A stretch of 64,000 bases of DNA from Lysinibacillus sphaericus OT4b.31 (GTDB lineage Bacteria; Bacillota; Bacilli; Bacillales_A; Planococcaceae). Below are positions 8,471 through 17,216 of this stretch, one piece after another. The notes beneath the pieces are model-generated. The model was not told the origin of the DNA. It did not search any database and was given only the letters and a program-made list of their open reading frames with translations. Within the stretch, counting starts at the first letter, position 1. Every line of letters starts with the position of its first letter. Position numbers and translations under genes: made by a program. The stretch spans positions 3,976,274 to 4,040,273 of the forward strand of contig NZ_KB933398.1 of assembly GCF_000392615.1 (NCBI RefSeq), in the 5' to 3' direction.

Positions 8471-9898
8471 CTAGAATGATTTTTTCATGGCAATAAACTT
8501 CATATCTGTCATTTCCTCAATTGCCCACTTAATACCCTCTCGTCCGTAACCACTCATTTTCACGCCGCCGTATGGCATATTATCAACTCTAAAAGTTGGA
8601 ATATCGTTAATAATAATAGCTCCTGCTTGTAATTCGTCTGCTGCACGCAATGCATCTGGCAGCACATTCGTATATATTCCTGCATTTAAGCCAAGTTCCG
8701 ACTCATTCACTAGTCGAATAGCGTCGTCTAATGTTTCATATGAAACAATTGAGACGATTGGTGCGAATGTTTCCTGACAAATTATTTTCATATCGGCTGT
8801 CACATGCGTCATAACTGTTGGTGTTAATGTACGCTCTGTGAACGTTCCACCTGTGGCTACGATCGCGCCTTGTGCCTTTGCTTCCTCAATCCATTGGCGA
8901 ATTCGTTCCACTTCACCAGGATTGATCATTGCACTAACATCTGTTTTTTTATCGACTGGATCACCTACGACTAACTTTTCGGTTTCTTTTACAAATGCAT
9001 TCGTAAATTCCTCAATAATCGAGGCGTGTACATAGATACGTTGTAACGAAATACAAACTTGTCCAGCAAAACTAAATGCACCGCTGACACAACGCGATAT
9101 AATTTTATCTATTGGTGTCGACGGCTCGACAATAACCGCAGCATTAGAACCAAGCTCTAATGTTACTTTGCGCAATCCTACTTTTTCTTTAATGCCTAGT
9201 CCAACCTTACCACTTCCTGTGAATGTCACCTTTTTCACAAATGGATGTGTAACGAGTATATCACTTAGCTCTCCACCACTACCTGTAACAATTTGTAATG
9301 CACCATCTGGCAGACCTGCTTCTTTAAAAATGTCAGCCATTACAATCGCACTTAGCGGTGTTTGTGTCGCTGGTTTTAATACCACTGTATTACCCACTGC
9401 AAAAGCAGGGCCTAATTTATGTGCTACTAAGTTAAATGGAAAATTAAAAGGTGTAATAGCAGAAATAACACCTAATGGCTCACGCTTAGTCCAACCAATT
9501 CGATCACCCGCTCCTGGCGCGGCGTCCATAGGCACCGTTTCGCCCATTGCTTGTTTTGCTCCCTCTGCGGCGAATTGATATGTTGCGATTGTGCGATCAA
9601 TTTCAGCTGAGCCTGCCGATAAAGGTTTTCCTGCCTCATGCGCCAAAATCTCCGCTAATTCTTCTTTACGATGGCGCATAATGTCCACCACTTTATATAA
9701 AATTTCGGCACGTTCGTAGGCTGTTGTCTTTTTAAACGATAGAAATGTCTTTTGTGCACCTTCTATTGCTCGTTCAACATCCTGAACAGTTGCCTTAGCA
9801 ACCTTCGCAATCACATCACCGCTATAGGGTGATGTTAAATCATACGATTCCTTCGTGTCTTGCCACTGACCATTTATCCACAGCTTTGCTTCTTTCAT
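8471..9898 (-). CDS. NAD(P)-dependent aldehyde dehydrogenase, lactaldehyde-dehydrogenase-like
   Basis: The 475-residue enzyme oxidises an aldehyde to an acid. Visible active-site residues are the catalytic cysteine near 282 in FAGQVCISLQRIYV, the general base glutamate near 248 in VTLELGS, and the oxyanion asparagine near 152 in TPFNFPF. The SLQRIY pattern and overall length place it in the lactaldehyde/glyceraldehyde-like branch (ALDH family 21 and relatives), not the betaine-aldehyde type. The ATG at 9898 follows AGGTGC. The substrate is not fixed by context, since neighbours are unrelated. It may share a transcript with the thioesterase gene, as no hairpin separates them. Confidence 0.88.
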   Translation of the reverse strand: MKEAKLWINGQWQDTKESYDLTSPYSGDVIAKVAKATVQDVERAIEGAQKTFLSFKKTTAYERAEILYKVVDIMRHRKEELAEILAHEAGKPLSAGSAEIDRTIATYQFAAEGAKQAMGETVPMDAAPGAGDRIGWTKREPLGVISAITPFNFPFNLVAHKLGPAFAVGNTVVLKPATQTPLSAIVMADIFKEAGLPDGALQIVTGSGGELSDILVTHPFVKKVTFTGSGKVGLGIKEKVGLRKVTLELGSNAAVIVEPSTPIDKIISRCVSGAFSFAGQVCISLQRIYVHASIIEEFTNAFVKETEKLVVGDPVDKKTDVSAMINPGEVERIRQWIEEAKAQGAIVATGGTFTERTLTPTVMTHVTADMKIICQETFAPIVSIVSYETLDDAIRLVNESELGLNAGIYTNVLPDALRAADELQAGAIIINDIPTFRVDNMPYGGVKMSGYGREGIKWAIEEMTDMKFIAMKKSF

Positions 9899-9942
9899 CC
9901 TTCAAAAGCACCTCCGAAAAATAATATTCTTCACTTAGTTTA

Positions 9943-10911
9943 TCACGAAGAGCTCGAATTAGATGCCACTACAGCAGCAGTAACTGCCGCCATCATCGCT
10001 GCCTGCTGCGCTTGTATTAAGAGCTCGATAGAAGCCATGATGGACATTGATAATGATTGTTGCACCTTCGCCATATCATGAATAGCAATTTGTATTGCCA
10101 TAAACAGCACAAATTCACGATGCCATTTTAATAATTTCATACCCTTTAATTCATGGTACAAATCAGTAATTTGCGAGATTTGCGCGCTATTCAATTGAAG
10201 AATTGCTAAGAATCCCAGTAACGGATAGTGCATTGTTTTTATTTTTACATCTACTTTTTTTAATATGTCACGAATAGTAACAACACTTGGCACAAGATTA
10301 CTATCATATTGTGGAGATAAAAACGTTAGCACCTGCGATAGCCATTGTAATTCATTACCTGCATAAAAATTATACGAACGAAGCTCTTTATAATAACGAT
10401 TCATTGTTTCAGCACGTAAGATAACATCATCATTTGGGTTACTAAGTAATACTGCATAGGGAATATCATCAAAAGAAGTTAAAAATCGATGGTGTTTTCG
10501 AATGGCTTCATACAAGGCACGTGCCTTTTGAGCATGTGCCTGTTTCTCACTTTCAATGTTTGTTAAAAATTGAGCAGCTATAAAATTGAAATTCCCACTT
10601 TTAAATTTTGCTTCCTTTAATATCTTTTCATTTATAATTATGTTTTTTACCGCCTGCTCGATGTCATCCTGTTCCATGATGTTTGCAGCCATACTATAGC
10701 CAACGTTTGCTCTTAGCGGAGACATCCATGATGTTTGCTTCTTCATCTCTTGAAGTACTTCTTTAAATTTTAGCGCATCAAAGGTTTTGCCTGAAGCTAC
10801 ATACGTGCTGGCAATAGCTAAAATGATTTTGCGATCAACTGACCATCCAGCCGCCTTCGCTACGCCCTCCACCGTTTGTGTAAATTGGTTTTCAATTATA
10901 ACAATATCCAT
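9943..10911 (-). CDS. DUF4003 family protein
   Basis: The 322-residue protein appears all-helical and matches my recollection of DUF4003, a Bacillus family of unknown function. It carries a NIMEQDDIEQAV segment, repeated charged helices, a hydrophobic helix near residues 280-300, and ends in an Ala-rich stretch followed by NSSSS. I place the start at the ATG at 10911, 10 bases after AAAGGAG; the GTG at 10920 abuts the ribosome site. No catalytic motif is visible. It lies 45 bases upstream of the aldehyde dehydrogenase gene on the same strand. Confidence 0.65.
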   Translation of the reverse strand: MDIVIIENQFTQTVEGVAKAAGWSVDRKIILAIASTYVASGKTFDALKFKEVLQEMKKQTSWMSPLRANVGYSMAANIMEQDDIEQAVKNIIINEKILKEAKFKSGNFNFIAAQFLTNIESEKQAHAQKARALYEAIRKHHRFLTSFDDIPYAVLLSNPNDDVILRAETMNRYYKELRSYNFYAGNELQWLSQVLTFLSPQYDSNLVPSVVTIRDILKKVDVKIKTMHYPLLGFLAILQLNSAQISQITDLYHELKGMKLLKWHREFVLFMAIQIAIHDMAKVQQSLSMSIMASIELLIQAQQAAMMAAVTAAVVASNSSSS

Positions 10912-11067
10912 CTTCAACACGCTCCTTTTTATTATTTACGTAATATTTTGTCGAAAAGATTCAATCATTTTGTAACAATTAACATAAAAAGTAAACTTAA
11001 ATTAATGTATGTAACTAGGTTTTATATGGTTTAATAAAAATAAATCAATAATTAATGGGGGATTATT

Positions 11068-11193
11068 ATGAATGAAAGGACGATTAAAAAATCGTTGTTC
11101 ACTGAAACCTTACAAGATCGATTACAGCTTTTTTTACTATTACGTAACGCTCAAAATAATATAAATTTACATAAACTTTTTCAGAAGAATTAG
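11068..11193 (+). CDS. Possible 41-residue small protein, unrecognised
   Basis: The frame ATG to TAG encodes 41 residues starting MNERTIKKSLFTETLQDRLQ and continuing as a basic amphipathic helix (LFLLLRNAQNNINL). A GGGGG ribosome site lies 7-8 bases before the ATG, and a rho-independent terminator starts 11 bases after the stop. These flanks make a translated small gene likely. It is on the plus strand between two minus-strand genes. No family is recognised; it could be a regulatory peptide or a short antitoxin-like protein, but that is speculation. Confidence 0.5.
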   Translation: MNERTIKKSLFTETLQDRLQLFLLLRNAQNNINLHKLFQKN

Positions 11194-11203
11194 CATAGAA
11201 AAA

Positions 11204-11244
11204 CAGCGGCAAAAAAACATTGAAGTTCTTTTGCCACTGCTTTT
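11204..11244 (+). terminator. Terminator after the 41-residue gene
   Basis: The arms CAGCGGCAAAA (11204-11214) and TTTTGCCACTG (11229-11239) pair over 11 bases with one mismatch. CTTTT follows on the plus strand. Confidence 0.75.
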
Positions 11245-11306
11245 AAATTTTTATGCTATTGCGCTTCAAGATAATACTAGCTGTACAATATCATTTTTTT
11301 GAAACA

Positions 11307-11669
11307 CTATTCGATCAAGCCTAATTCTTTTAATTCTTCTGTAGAAAAGGCCCTTGATCTTGTTAAAAACCGCTTACCTTCCACACCCTCAAGTGAGAAC
11401 ATACCGCCTCTACCATCAACAACGTCTAAGATAATTTGCGTGTGCTTCCAAAAATCGTATTGATTCTTATGCATATAAAATGGTGCACCACCAATTTCAC
11501 CGAGACATACATCCTGATCACCCAATAGTAAGTCACCCTCTGGATAACACATTGGAGACGATCCATCACAACATCCACCCGATTGATGAAACATAACTGG
11601 TCCATGTTTTTCTGTCAATAAATCGATTAGTGCCAGCGCTTTTTCCGTTGCTAATACACGTTCAACCAC
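11307..11669 (-). CDS. DUF779 protein, companion of aldehyde dehydrogenase
   Basis: The 120-residue product carries the cysteine-rich DUF779 signature FHQSGGCCDGSSPMC near residues 28-42 and the later stretch WKHTQIILDVVDGRGG. The cluster of cysteines suggests metal or redox binding, but the function of DUF779 is not established. In many bacteria it lies next to the AcoD/ExaC-type aldehyde dehydrogenase, as here: it starts 21 bases after that gene's stop on the same strand, so the two form an operon. A role in maturation or protection of the dehydrogenase is inference. Confidence 0.9.
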   Translation of the reverse strand: MVERVLATEKALALIDLLTEKHGPVMFHQSGGCCDGSSPMCYPEGDLLLGDQDVCLGEIGGAPFYMHKNQYDFWKHTQIILDVVDGRGGMFSLEGVEGKRFLTRSRAFSTEELKELGLIE

Positions 11670-11690
11670 GCCTTCGCACCCCCTTACGCA

Positions 11691-13211
11691 TTAGAAGAAA
11701 CCTAGTTTGTTTTCGCTATAGCTAACTAATAAATTTTTCGTTTGTTGATAATGAGATAACATCATCTTATGTGTTTCGCGACCGATGCCTGACATTTTGT
11801 AGCCGCCGAACGCAGCATGCGCTGGGTAGGCATGGTAGCAGTTTGTCCAAACACGACCTGCTTGAATACCTCGACCGAAACGATAGGCTGTATTCATATC
11901 ACGTGTCCAAATACCAGAGCCTAAACCATATAATGTATCGTTCGCAATTTCTAATGCTTCTTCTTTCGTTTTAAATGTTGTAACTGCCACAACTGGCCCG
12001 AAGATTTCTTCTTGGAAAATACGCATTTTGTTGTATCCTTTAAAGACAGTTGGCTTAATGTAGTAGCCGTTTTCGAAGCCTGTACCTACATTATTTTTCT
12101 CACCACCAATGAGACACTCAGCGCCCTCTTGCTTACCTATATCTAAATAAGACAGGATTTTTTCCATTTGCTCACTAGAAGCTTGTGCACCCATCATCGT
12201 ATTCGGATCTAATGGATTTCCAACTTGAATGGCTTCCACACGTTGCAGTACGCGTTCCATAAACTTATCATAAATAGATTCTTGAATTAATGCACGGGAA
12301 GGACATGTACATACTTCGCCCTGATTAAGAGCAAATAATACAAAGCCTTCTACTGCTTTATCTAAAAAGGCATCATCTTCGTCCATAATATCTTCGAAGA
12401 AAATATTAGGAGACTTTCCACCCAATTCTAACGTAACGGGAATAAGGTTTTGTGAAGCATATTGCATAATTAAACGACCTGTTGTTGTTTCACCTGTAAA
12501 GGCAATTTTTCCAATACGTGGATTGGATGCAAGTGGTTTTCCTGCCTCTAAACCAAAACCGTTGACAACATTTAGTACGCCTGGTGGCAATAAATCACCA
12601 ATTAATTCTACTAACACCATAATCGAAGCTGGTGTTTGCTCTGCAGGTTTTAACACCACACAGTTTCCAGCAGCAAGCGCAGGTGCTAGCTTCCAAACAG
12701 CCATTAATAACGGGAAATTCCAAGGGATAATTTGACCGACTACCCCAATAGGCTCATGGAAGTGATAAGCAACTGTATCATTATCGATTTGGCTTAGCGA
12801 ACCTTCTTGTGCACGTAAAGATCCTGCAAAATAACGGAAATGATCAATTGCTAGAGGGATATCTGCATTTAATGTTTCACGTACTGCTTTTCCGTTATCC
12901 CATGTCTCGGCAACGGCTAACTTTTCTAAGTTTTGTTCAATGCGGTCCGCAATTTTAAGTAAAATGTTTGCACGCTCTGTTGCAGATGTTTGGCCCCATG
13001 CATCTTTTGCGGCATGTGCTGCATCAAGTGCATGTTCAATATCCTCAGCAGTTGAACGCGCTGTTTGTGTAAAAACTTGTCCAGTAACAGGAGTAACATT
13101 ATCAAAGTATTGACCTTTCACTGGGGGTGTCCATTCTCCACCAATGTAATTATCATATTTCTCTTTGAATTGAACTACCGATCCTTCAGTGTTTGGAAAT
13201 GCATAAACCAT
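11691..13211 (-). CDS. NAD-dependent aldehyde dehydrogenase, AcoD/ExaC type
   Basis: The 506-residue enzyme converts acetaldehyde or similar short aldehydes to acids. The catalytic cysteine is the first of CTC near residue 301 in [11 protein letters not shown], the base glutamate is near 262 in VTLELGGK, and asparagine 165 is in PWNFP. The NQGEVCTC pattern and the DUF779 partner point to the acetaldehyde dehydrogenase II group. The open frame continues 43 codons upstream, but the ATG at 13211 (MVYAFPN) follows AAAGGGGAG and matches the family N terminus. No sigma-54 promoter or AcoR-type gene was seen next to it. Confidence 0.92.
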   Translation of the reverse strand: MVYAFPNTEGSVVQFKEKYDNYIGGEWTPPVKGQYFDNVTPVTGQVFTQTARSTAEDIEHALDAAHAAKDAWGQTSATERANILLKIADRIEQNLEKLAVAETWDNGKAVRETLNADIPLAIDHFRYFAGSLRAQEGSLSQIDNDTVAYHFHEPIGVVGQIIPWNFPLLMAVWKLAPALAAGNCVVLKPAEQTPASIMVLVELIGDLLPPGVLNVVNGFGLEAGKPLASNPRIGKIAFTGETTTGRLIMQYASQNLIPVTLELGGKSPNIFFEDIMDEDDAFLDKAVEGFVLFALNQGEVCTCPSRALIQESIYDKFMERVLQRVEAIQVGNPLDPNTMMGAQASSEQMEKILSYLDIGKQEGAECLIGGEKNNVGTGFENGYYIKPTVFKGYNKMRIFQEEIFGPVVAVTTFKTKEEALEIANDTLYGLGSGIWTRDMNTAYRFGRGIQAGRVWTNCYHAYPAHAAFGGYKMSGIGRETHKMMLSHYQQTKNLLVSYSENKLGFF

Positions 13212-13453
13212 TTTACTTCTCCCCTTTACACAAAATAATGAGAAAATATCTACAAAAATCGCTATTTTATATCGAAATAACAATATTTTCATAGAAACTC
13301 TCTTACACAATATATTGTCAGAAACAAAAAATAATTTCAACTTTTTAAAAAATATTTTCCAATGAAATTATTTTTGCTAGAAAAGCTTTAGAATTCACGG
13401 TGCATCCAACGATAATGTATACTTAAAATAATAATAATGTATAGGAGAACTGT

Positions 13454-14155
13454 ATGCGTATTAATAAATATTTGAGTGAGACTGGCATTGTATCACGCCG
13501 TGGTGCTGACAAATGGGTAGAGGAAGGTAAAGTAACAATCAACGGGGAGCTTGCAACGGTTGGAAGTCAAGTTGAAGTAGGCGATCTCGTTTGCGTAGAC
13601 GGAAAAGAGGTAAAGAAAGAACAACAACTTGTGTATATTGTCTTAAATAAACCAATTGGCATTACAAGTACAACTGAGCAACATATAAAAGGAAATGTCG
13701 TGGATTTTGTTAATTACCCCCTACGTATTTTCCATATTGGGCGACTTGATAAAGAATCAGAGGGACTATTATTACTGACAAATGACGGTGATGTTGTAAA
13801 TAAAATATTACGTGCAGAAAACCATCACGAAAAAGAATATATTGTACAAGTCGATAAGCCTCTTACAGAGCAATTTATCACGAAAATGGGGGCAGGGGTT
13901 AATATTTTAGATACAACCACTTTACCTTGCTCTGTTGAAAAAATTTCGGATAAAGTATTTAAAATTATTTTAGAGCAAGGTTTAAACCGCCAAATTCGCC
14001 GTATGTGTTCCACACTTGGCTACTCTGTTAAAAGGTTACAACGCATTCGTATTATGAATATTAAGCTCGGCAATCTAAAAATTGGGCAGTGGCGTGATTT
14101 AACTGACAAAGAACGAACAGAACTATTCAAACTACTTAATTACACACCAAAATAA
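13454..14155 (+). CDS. rluF: 23S rRNA pseudouridine synthase, RluF type
   Basis: The 233-residue enzyme converts a uridine in rRNA to pseudouridine. An S4 RNA-binding domain occupies residues 1-50 (RINKYLSETGIVSRRGADKW), followed by the RsuA-family catalytic domain with the active aspartate near 99 in HIGRLDKESEGLLLLT and the late motif GLNRQIRRMCSTLGYSVKRL. That last motif fits RluF/RluB better than RsuA; exact site specificity (U2604 in Escherichia coli RluF) is inference. The start follows TAGGAG by 7-8 bases. The next gene begins 23 bases downstream on the same strand. Confidence 0.9.
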   Translation: MRINKYLSETGIVSRRGADKWVEEGKVTINGELATVGSQVEVGDLVCVDGKEVKKEQQLVYIVLNKPIGITSTTEQHIKGNVVDFVNYPLRIFHIGRLDKESEGLLLLTNDGDVVNKILRAENHHEKEYIVQVDKPLTEQFITKMGAGVNILDTTTLPCSVEKISDKVFKIILEQGLNRQIRRMCSTLGYSVKRLQRIRIMNIKLGNLKIGQWRDLTDKERTELFKLLNYTPK

Positions 14156-14178
14156 CAGCAATTAAGAGGGATAGCGCT

Positions 14179-14898
14179 ATGCTTTCCATTCAAAGTACCG
14201 AACAGCTGACTGGCGTACGAATTAGTGGCGACTTTTGGGATTTAGATCAACTCATTAATGCGATTTACAAAGTAACTGGTGATGAAAACAAATATTACGA
14301 TTACCAAGGTGCGCGTCAGCGAATCCTTGGTATTTGCTATAATCTTCGCCATGCAGCACAAGGCGACCACCTGCTTGAATTTGTTAATAATGGACTCAAT
14401 AAAAGTGTGCTTACTCAGCATGAAATTATTTTTCCAAATAAAAATGTCTATTATGCAACGGAAGTTCTATGGCCCGAGCTTATTTTTACAGCGATTGCTT
14501 TAAATGACTTTATCCGTTTGCACCAAGAGCTCATCGATTCTTCAGAGTGGAATATTTATATTGCAACCATTCGCAAATTCCAAGCATCCGTTGCACAGTG
14601 CTTAGAGCAGGAGCTCGGTGAAGAAGAATTTTTAGTGTTTTTAAGAATGCTCCATACGAAAAGTCCACTGACCTTCCGTTACGCTACGCAATACGTAGAC
14701 ATATTGGATTTAGAATATATACATTTAAATACGGAGGAACGTAAGGCTCATTTAGCAGCCTTCGCTCTCCGATTAATGCTTGAGGACGAAGAATATGTAG
14801 CACTCAAATCACAGCTGATGGAAGCTGCAATAACAAGCAAAAAGGCGCTGCACGAAATTCAAATCCATGCAAACTACCCAGAAGAAATTCTTTGGTAA
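14179..14898 (+). CDS. DUF6904-like protein, unknown function
   Basis: The 239-residue protein begins MLSIQSTEQLTGVRISGDFW, followed by DLDQLINAIYKVTGDE and YDYQGARQRILGICYNLRHA. I associate this pattern with the uncharacterised DUF6904 family of Bacillales, though I cannot verify it here. The sequence is acidic, soluble and mostly helical, without signal peptide or obvious catalytic motif. AGAGGG lies before the ATG. It is probably cotranscribed with rluF and ends at a strong terminator. No function is proposed. Confidence 0.6.
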   Translation: MLSIQSTEQLTGVRISGDFWDLDQLINAIYKVTGDENKYYDYQGARQRILGICYNLRHAAQGDHLLEFVNNGLNKSVLTQHEIIFPNKNVYYATEVLWPELIFTAIALNDFIRLHQELIDSSEWNIYIATIRKFQASVAQCLEQELGEEEFLVFLRMLHTKSPLTFRYATQYVDILDLEYIHLNTEERKAHLAAFALRLMLEDEEYVALKSQLMEAAITSKKALHEIQIHANYPEEILW

Positions 14899-15009
14899 AT
14901 CAAGACCTTGTTCAATAACTAAAAGCGAATTTTTTCAACTCACTTTTGGCGCTGAGTTTACATTTTTGGCGCAGCAAAAGCTTTGCTGCCGTCGCTTCTC
15001 TTTCACGCA

Positions 15010-15047
15010 AAAAGAGCCGACTCGAAGTACTTTAAGTCGGCTCTTTT
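15010..15047. terminator. Bidirectional terminator
   Basis: AAAAGAGCCGACT and AGTCGGCTCTTTT pair perfectly over 13 bases with a 12-base loop, between the DUF6904-like gene and the convergent cupin gene. A second smaller hairpin, GCAGCAAA / TTTGCTGC at 14972-14990, lies just before it. Confidence 0.9.
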
Positions 15048-15048
15048 G

Positions 15049-15546
15049 CTATTTAATTGTCTTATACGCCATTTTATGAATGACAGCTTCGAGCTGCGGA
15101 TAATCTGCTAAAAGCTCTTCTTGTGTAAACAATTCAAAATCCGCAAAGTCAAAGCCAGGAGCCACCATACAGCCAACTAAACTAAATGTATTAGTATCCT
15201 CTACAGACGAGCCAAAAATTGTGTTCTTCGGCACAGCTACTTGTGGCACCTCGCCTGCCTCCATATTTAATCCTAATTTCTTAGCCTCATATGTACCATC
15301 AGGGTAAATCATATGGACAGTTAGTGGGCTGCCAGCATGATAATACCAAAGCTCATCAGATTTTAAACGATGTAAATGTGATATATCCTGCGAACGTAGT
15401 AGAAAATAAATGCTCGTATAAATTGGTCTTGTTACATCCCTTACCGCCATTTCGTCAGCCGATCTAAACGAAGAAATATAGTAACCTCCCTCTGGATGCT
15501 CTGCTAAATTTAATTTATCAATGAAATATTGTGCTGAATACTGCAA
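15049..15546 (-). CDS. DUF985 cupin protein
   Basis: The 165-residue product is a single-domain cupin of the DUF985/Cupin_5 family. It shows LNLAEHPEGGYYISSF near the N terminus, HLHRLKSDELWYYHAG (the metal-type cupin motif with histidines and glutamate) in the middle, and LVGCMVAPGFDFADFEL near the end. The family's biochemical role is not established; sugar-epimerase-like structures are known. I take a TTG start at 15546, 8 bases after AAAGGAG, because the frame upstream runs into a repeat. It is monocistronic and shares a terminator with the gene on its left. Confidence 0.85.
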   Translation of the reverse strand: MQYSAQYFIDKLNLAEHPEGGYYISSFRSADEMAVRDVTRPIYTSIYFLLRSQDISHLHRLKSDELWYYHAGSPLTVHMIYPDGTYEAKKLGLNMEAGEVPQVAVPKNTIFGSSVEDTNTFSLVGCMVAPGFDFADFELFTQEELLADYPQLEAVIHKMAYKTIK

Positions 15547-15589
15547 AAACCTCACTCCTTTCTCCCACCTTACCAAAAAACAAAGGTCT

Positions 15590-15673
15590 GATGCCACCGC
15601 TATCCGTTGTTTTGTCGGTTTTATCCGTCACTTCATCGATTCTATCCGCCACTTCCTCACTTTTATCCGTCAC
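15590..15673. repeat. Four imperfect 21-bp tandem repeats
   Basis: On the minus strand the units are GTGACGGATAAAA plus 8 bases, GTGGCGGATAGAA plus 8, GTGACGGATAAAA plus 8, and a degenerate ACAACGGATAGCG unit. They start at exactly 21-base steps (15653, 15632, 15611, 15590 as left ends). The period is a multiple of three, so the minus frame reads as heptads of the type VTDKSEE, VADRIDE, VTDKTDK. No start codon or ribosome site makes it a gene. Confidence 0.85.
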
Positions 15674-15691
15674 TCATACAAAAATGAAAAA

Positions 15692-15721
15692 GAGGTATCT
15701 CAAATAATTATGAGATACCTC
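15692..15721 (-). terminator. Terminator of the liv operon
   Basis: GAGGTATCTCA and TGAGATACCTC form a perfect 11-bp stem with an 8-base loop. On the minus strand TTTTTCATTTTT follows. It lies 8 bases after the livF stop. Confidence 0.92.
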
Positions 15722-15729
15722 CAACTTCC

Positions 15730-16437
15730 TTATAGACCACCTAGATACGCTGCTTTTACTTGTTCACTTTCTTGCAGTTCTTTTGCTGTACCAGCTAATA
15801 CGATACGGCCAGTTTCTAGTACATATGCTCGATTCGCTACGGATAGCGCCATGTTCGCATTCTGCTCTACAAGAAGCACTGTTGTACCTTCTTTGTTGAC
15901 TTTTTCGATAATATTGAAGATATTTTTCACCATTAATGGCGCCAGCCCCATTGAAGGTTCATCCATTAATAGTAACTTCGGTTTTGCCATTAATGCTCGG
16001 CCCATCGCAAGCATCTGCTGCTCACCACCGGATAATGTCCCTGATTGCTGCTTACGACGCTCCTCAAGACGAGGAAATAACTCGAATACATGATCCATAT
16101 CCTTTTTAATACCCACTTTATCATTACGAAGATATGCCCCAAGCTCTAGGTTTTCTTCTACTGACATATTGGCAAATACACGGCGACCTTCTGGCACATG
16201 TGAAATACCTGATTTTACAATCGTTTGTGCAGCCTTTCCAGCAATAGAGAAGCCTTCATATTCGATGATGCCACCCTTTGGTTTTAGTAGGCCTGACAAT
16301 GTTTTTAATAATGTACTTTTGCCAGCGCCATTGGCACCGATTAACGTTACAATTTCACCCTCGTTTACTTCTAAAGAGAGGCCCTTTAATGCTTGGATGT
16401 TTCCGTAGAATACATCAATATTTTGTACTTTTAGCAT
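15730..16437 (-). CDS. livF: LivF, ATP-binding subunit of branched-chain amino acid ABC transporter
   Basis: The 235-residue ATPase powers uptake of leucine, isoleucine and valine or related amino acids. Walker A is GANGAGKST near residue 34, the signature motif is LSGGEQQMLAMGRA near 135, Walker B is LLLMDEPSMGLAP, and the switch histidine is replaced in the usual LivF way by VLLVEQNA. It is the last gene of a five-gene operon; its ATG meets the livG stop at 16437. The 235-residue length is normal for LivF. Substrate is inferred from the family. Confidence 0.95.
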   Translation of the reverse strand: MLKVQNIDVFYGNIQALKGLSLEVNEGEIVTLIGANGAGKSTLLKTLSGLLKPKGGIIEYEGFSIAGKAAQTIVKSGISHVPEGRRVFANMSVEENLELGAYLRNDKVGIKKDMDHVFELFPRLEERRKQQSGTLSGGEQQMLAMGRALMAKPKLLLMDEPSMGLAPLMVKNIFNIIEKVNKEGTTVLLVEQNANMALSVANRAYVLETGRIVLAGTAKELQESEQVKAAYLGGL

Positions 16438-17216
16438 TAGCTGATAACCTCCTCACCTAGGTAAGCTTCAATTACCTTTGGATTGTTGCGAATTTCTTCT
16501 GGTGTTCCGTCTGCAATTAATTGACCATGATCGAGTACGTAAATCCGTTCGCAAATTCCCATTACTAAGCTCATATCATGCTCGATTAGCAGAATAGTTA
16601 AACCAAATTCTTTACGAATAAAAGCAATTAATTCCATTAAGTCGTGTGTTTCTTGTGGATTCATCCCTGCGGCTGGCTCATCCAGTAATAATAACTTCGG
16701 ATTTGCTGCTAATGCACGCGCAATTTCTAGGCGGCGTTGCATCCCATACGGAAGGTTTTTTGCTAGCTCATCTTGATAAATGTCTAAACCAAAGATTTTT
16801 AAGAACTCAAAAGATTGCTGCTCCATTGTTGCTTCACCTTTAAAGTGATTCGGCAAACGAAAAATTGAAGCCCACATGGAGTGTTTAGCAAGTGAATGGT
16901 TCGCGACTTTTACATTATCTAAAACAGATAGTTCTTTAAATAGACGGATATTTTGGAACGTACGGCTGATTCCTTTTTGTGTTACTTGGTAAGGTGCAAG
17001 ACCGTTTATCTTTTTACCGTCAAATGTAATCGTACCTTCAGTTGGCGTATACACCCCAGTTAGCATATTGAAGCTCGTCGTTTTACCAGCACCATTGGGG
17101 CCAATAAGACCAACTAATTCACCTTGATGTAGGTACATATTAACGCCCTGTACTGCCTTTAAACCACCAAATTGAATGCCCATATTTTCCACGTTGATAA
17201 GAAGGTTGCCAGTCAT
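16437..17216 (-). CDS. livG: LivG, ATP-binding subunit of branched-chain amino acid ABC transporter
   Basis: The second ATPase of the complex has 259 residues, Walker A GPNGAGKTT near 37, a longer insert between Walker A and the signature than LivF (RTFQNIRLFKELSVLDNV, typical of LivG), Walker B LLLLDEPAAGMNP and the switch segment TILLIEHDMSLV. It overlaps livM by one base at the start and livF at the end, so translation is coupled. It pairs with LivF under the two permeases. Confidence 0.95.
   Translation of the reverse strand: MTGNLLINVENMGIQFGGLKAVQGVNMYLHQGELVGLIGPNGAGKTTSFNMLTGVYTPTEGTITFDGKKINGLAPYQVTQKGISRTFQNIRLFKELSVLDNVKVANHSLAKHSMWASIFRLPNHFKGEATMEQQSFEFLKIFGLDIYQDELAKNLPYGMQRRLEIARALAANPKLLLLDEPAAGMNPQETHDLMELIAFIRKEFGLTILLIEHDMSLVMGICERIYVLDHGQLIADGTPEEIRNNPKVIEAYLGEEVIS

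Noticed and set aside
13212..13340. N-terminal extension of the AcoD-type aldehyde dehydrogenase by 43 residues
   Set aside because: The extension lacks a ribosome site, reads like AT-rich non-coding DNA, and the ATG at 13211 has AAAGGGGAG and matches the family N terminus.
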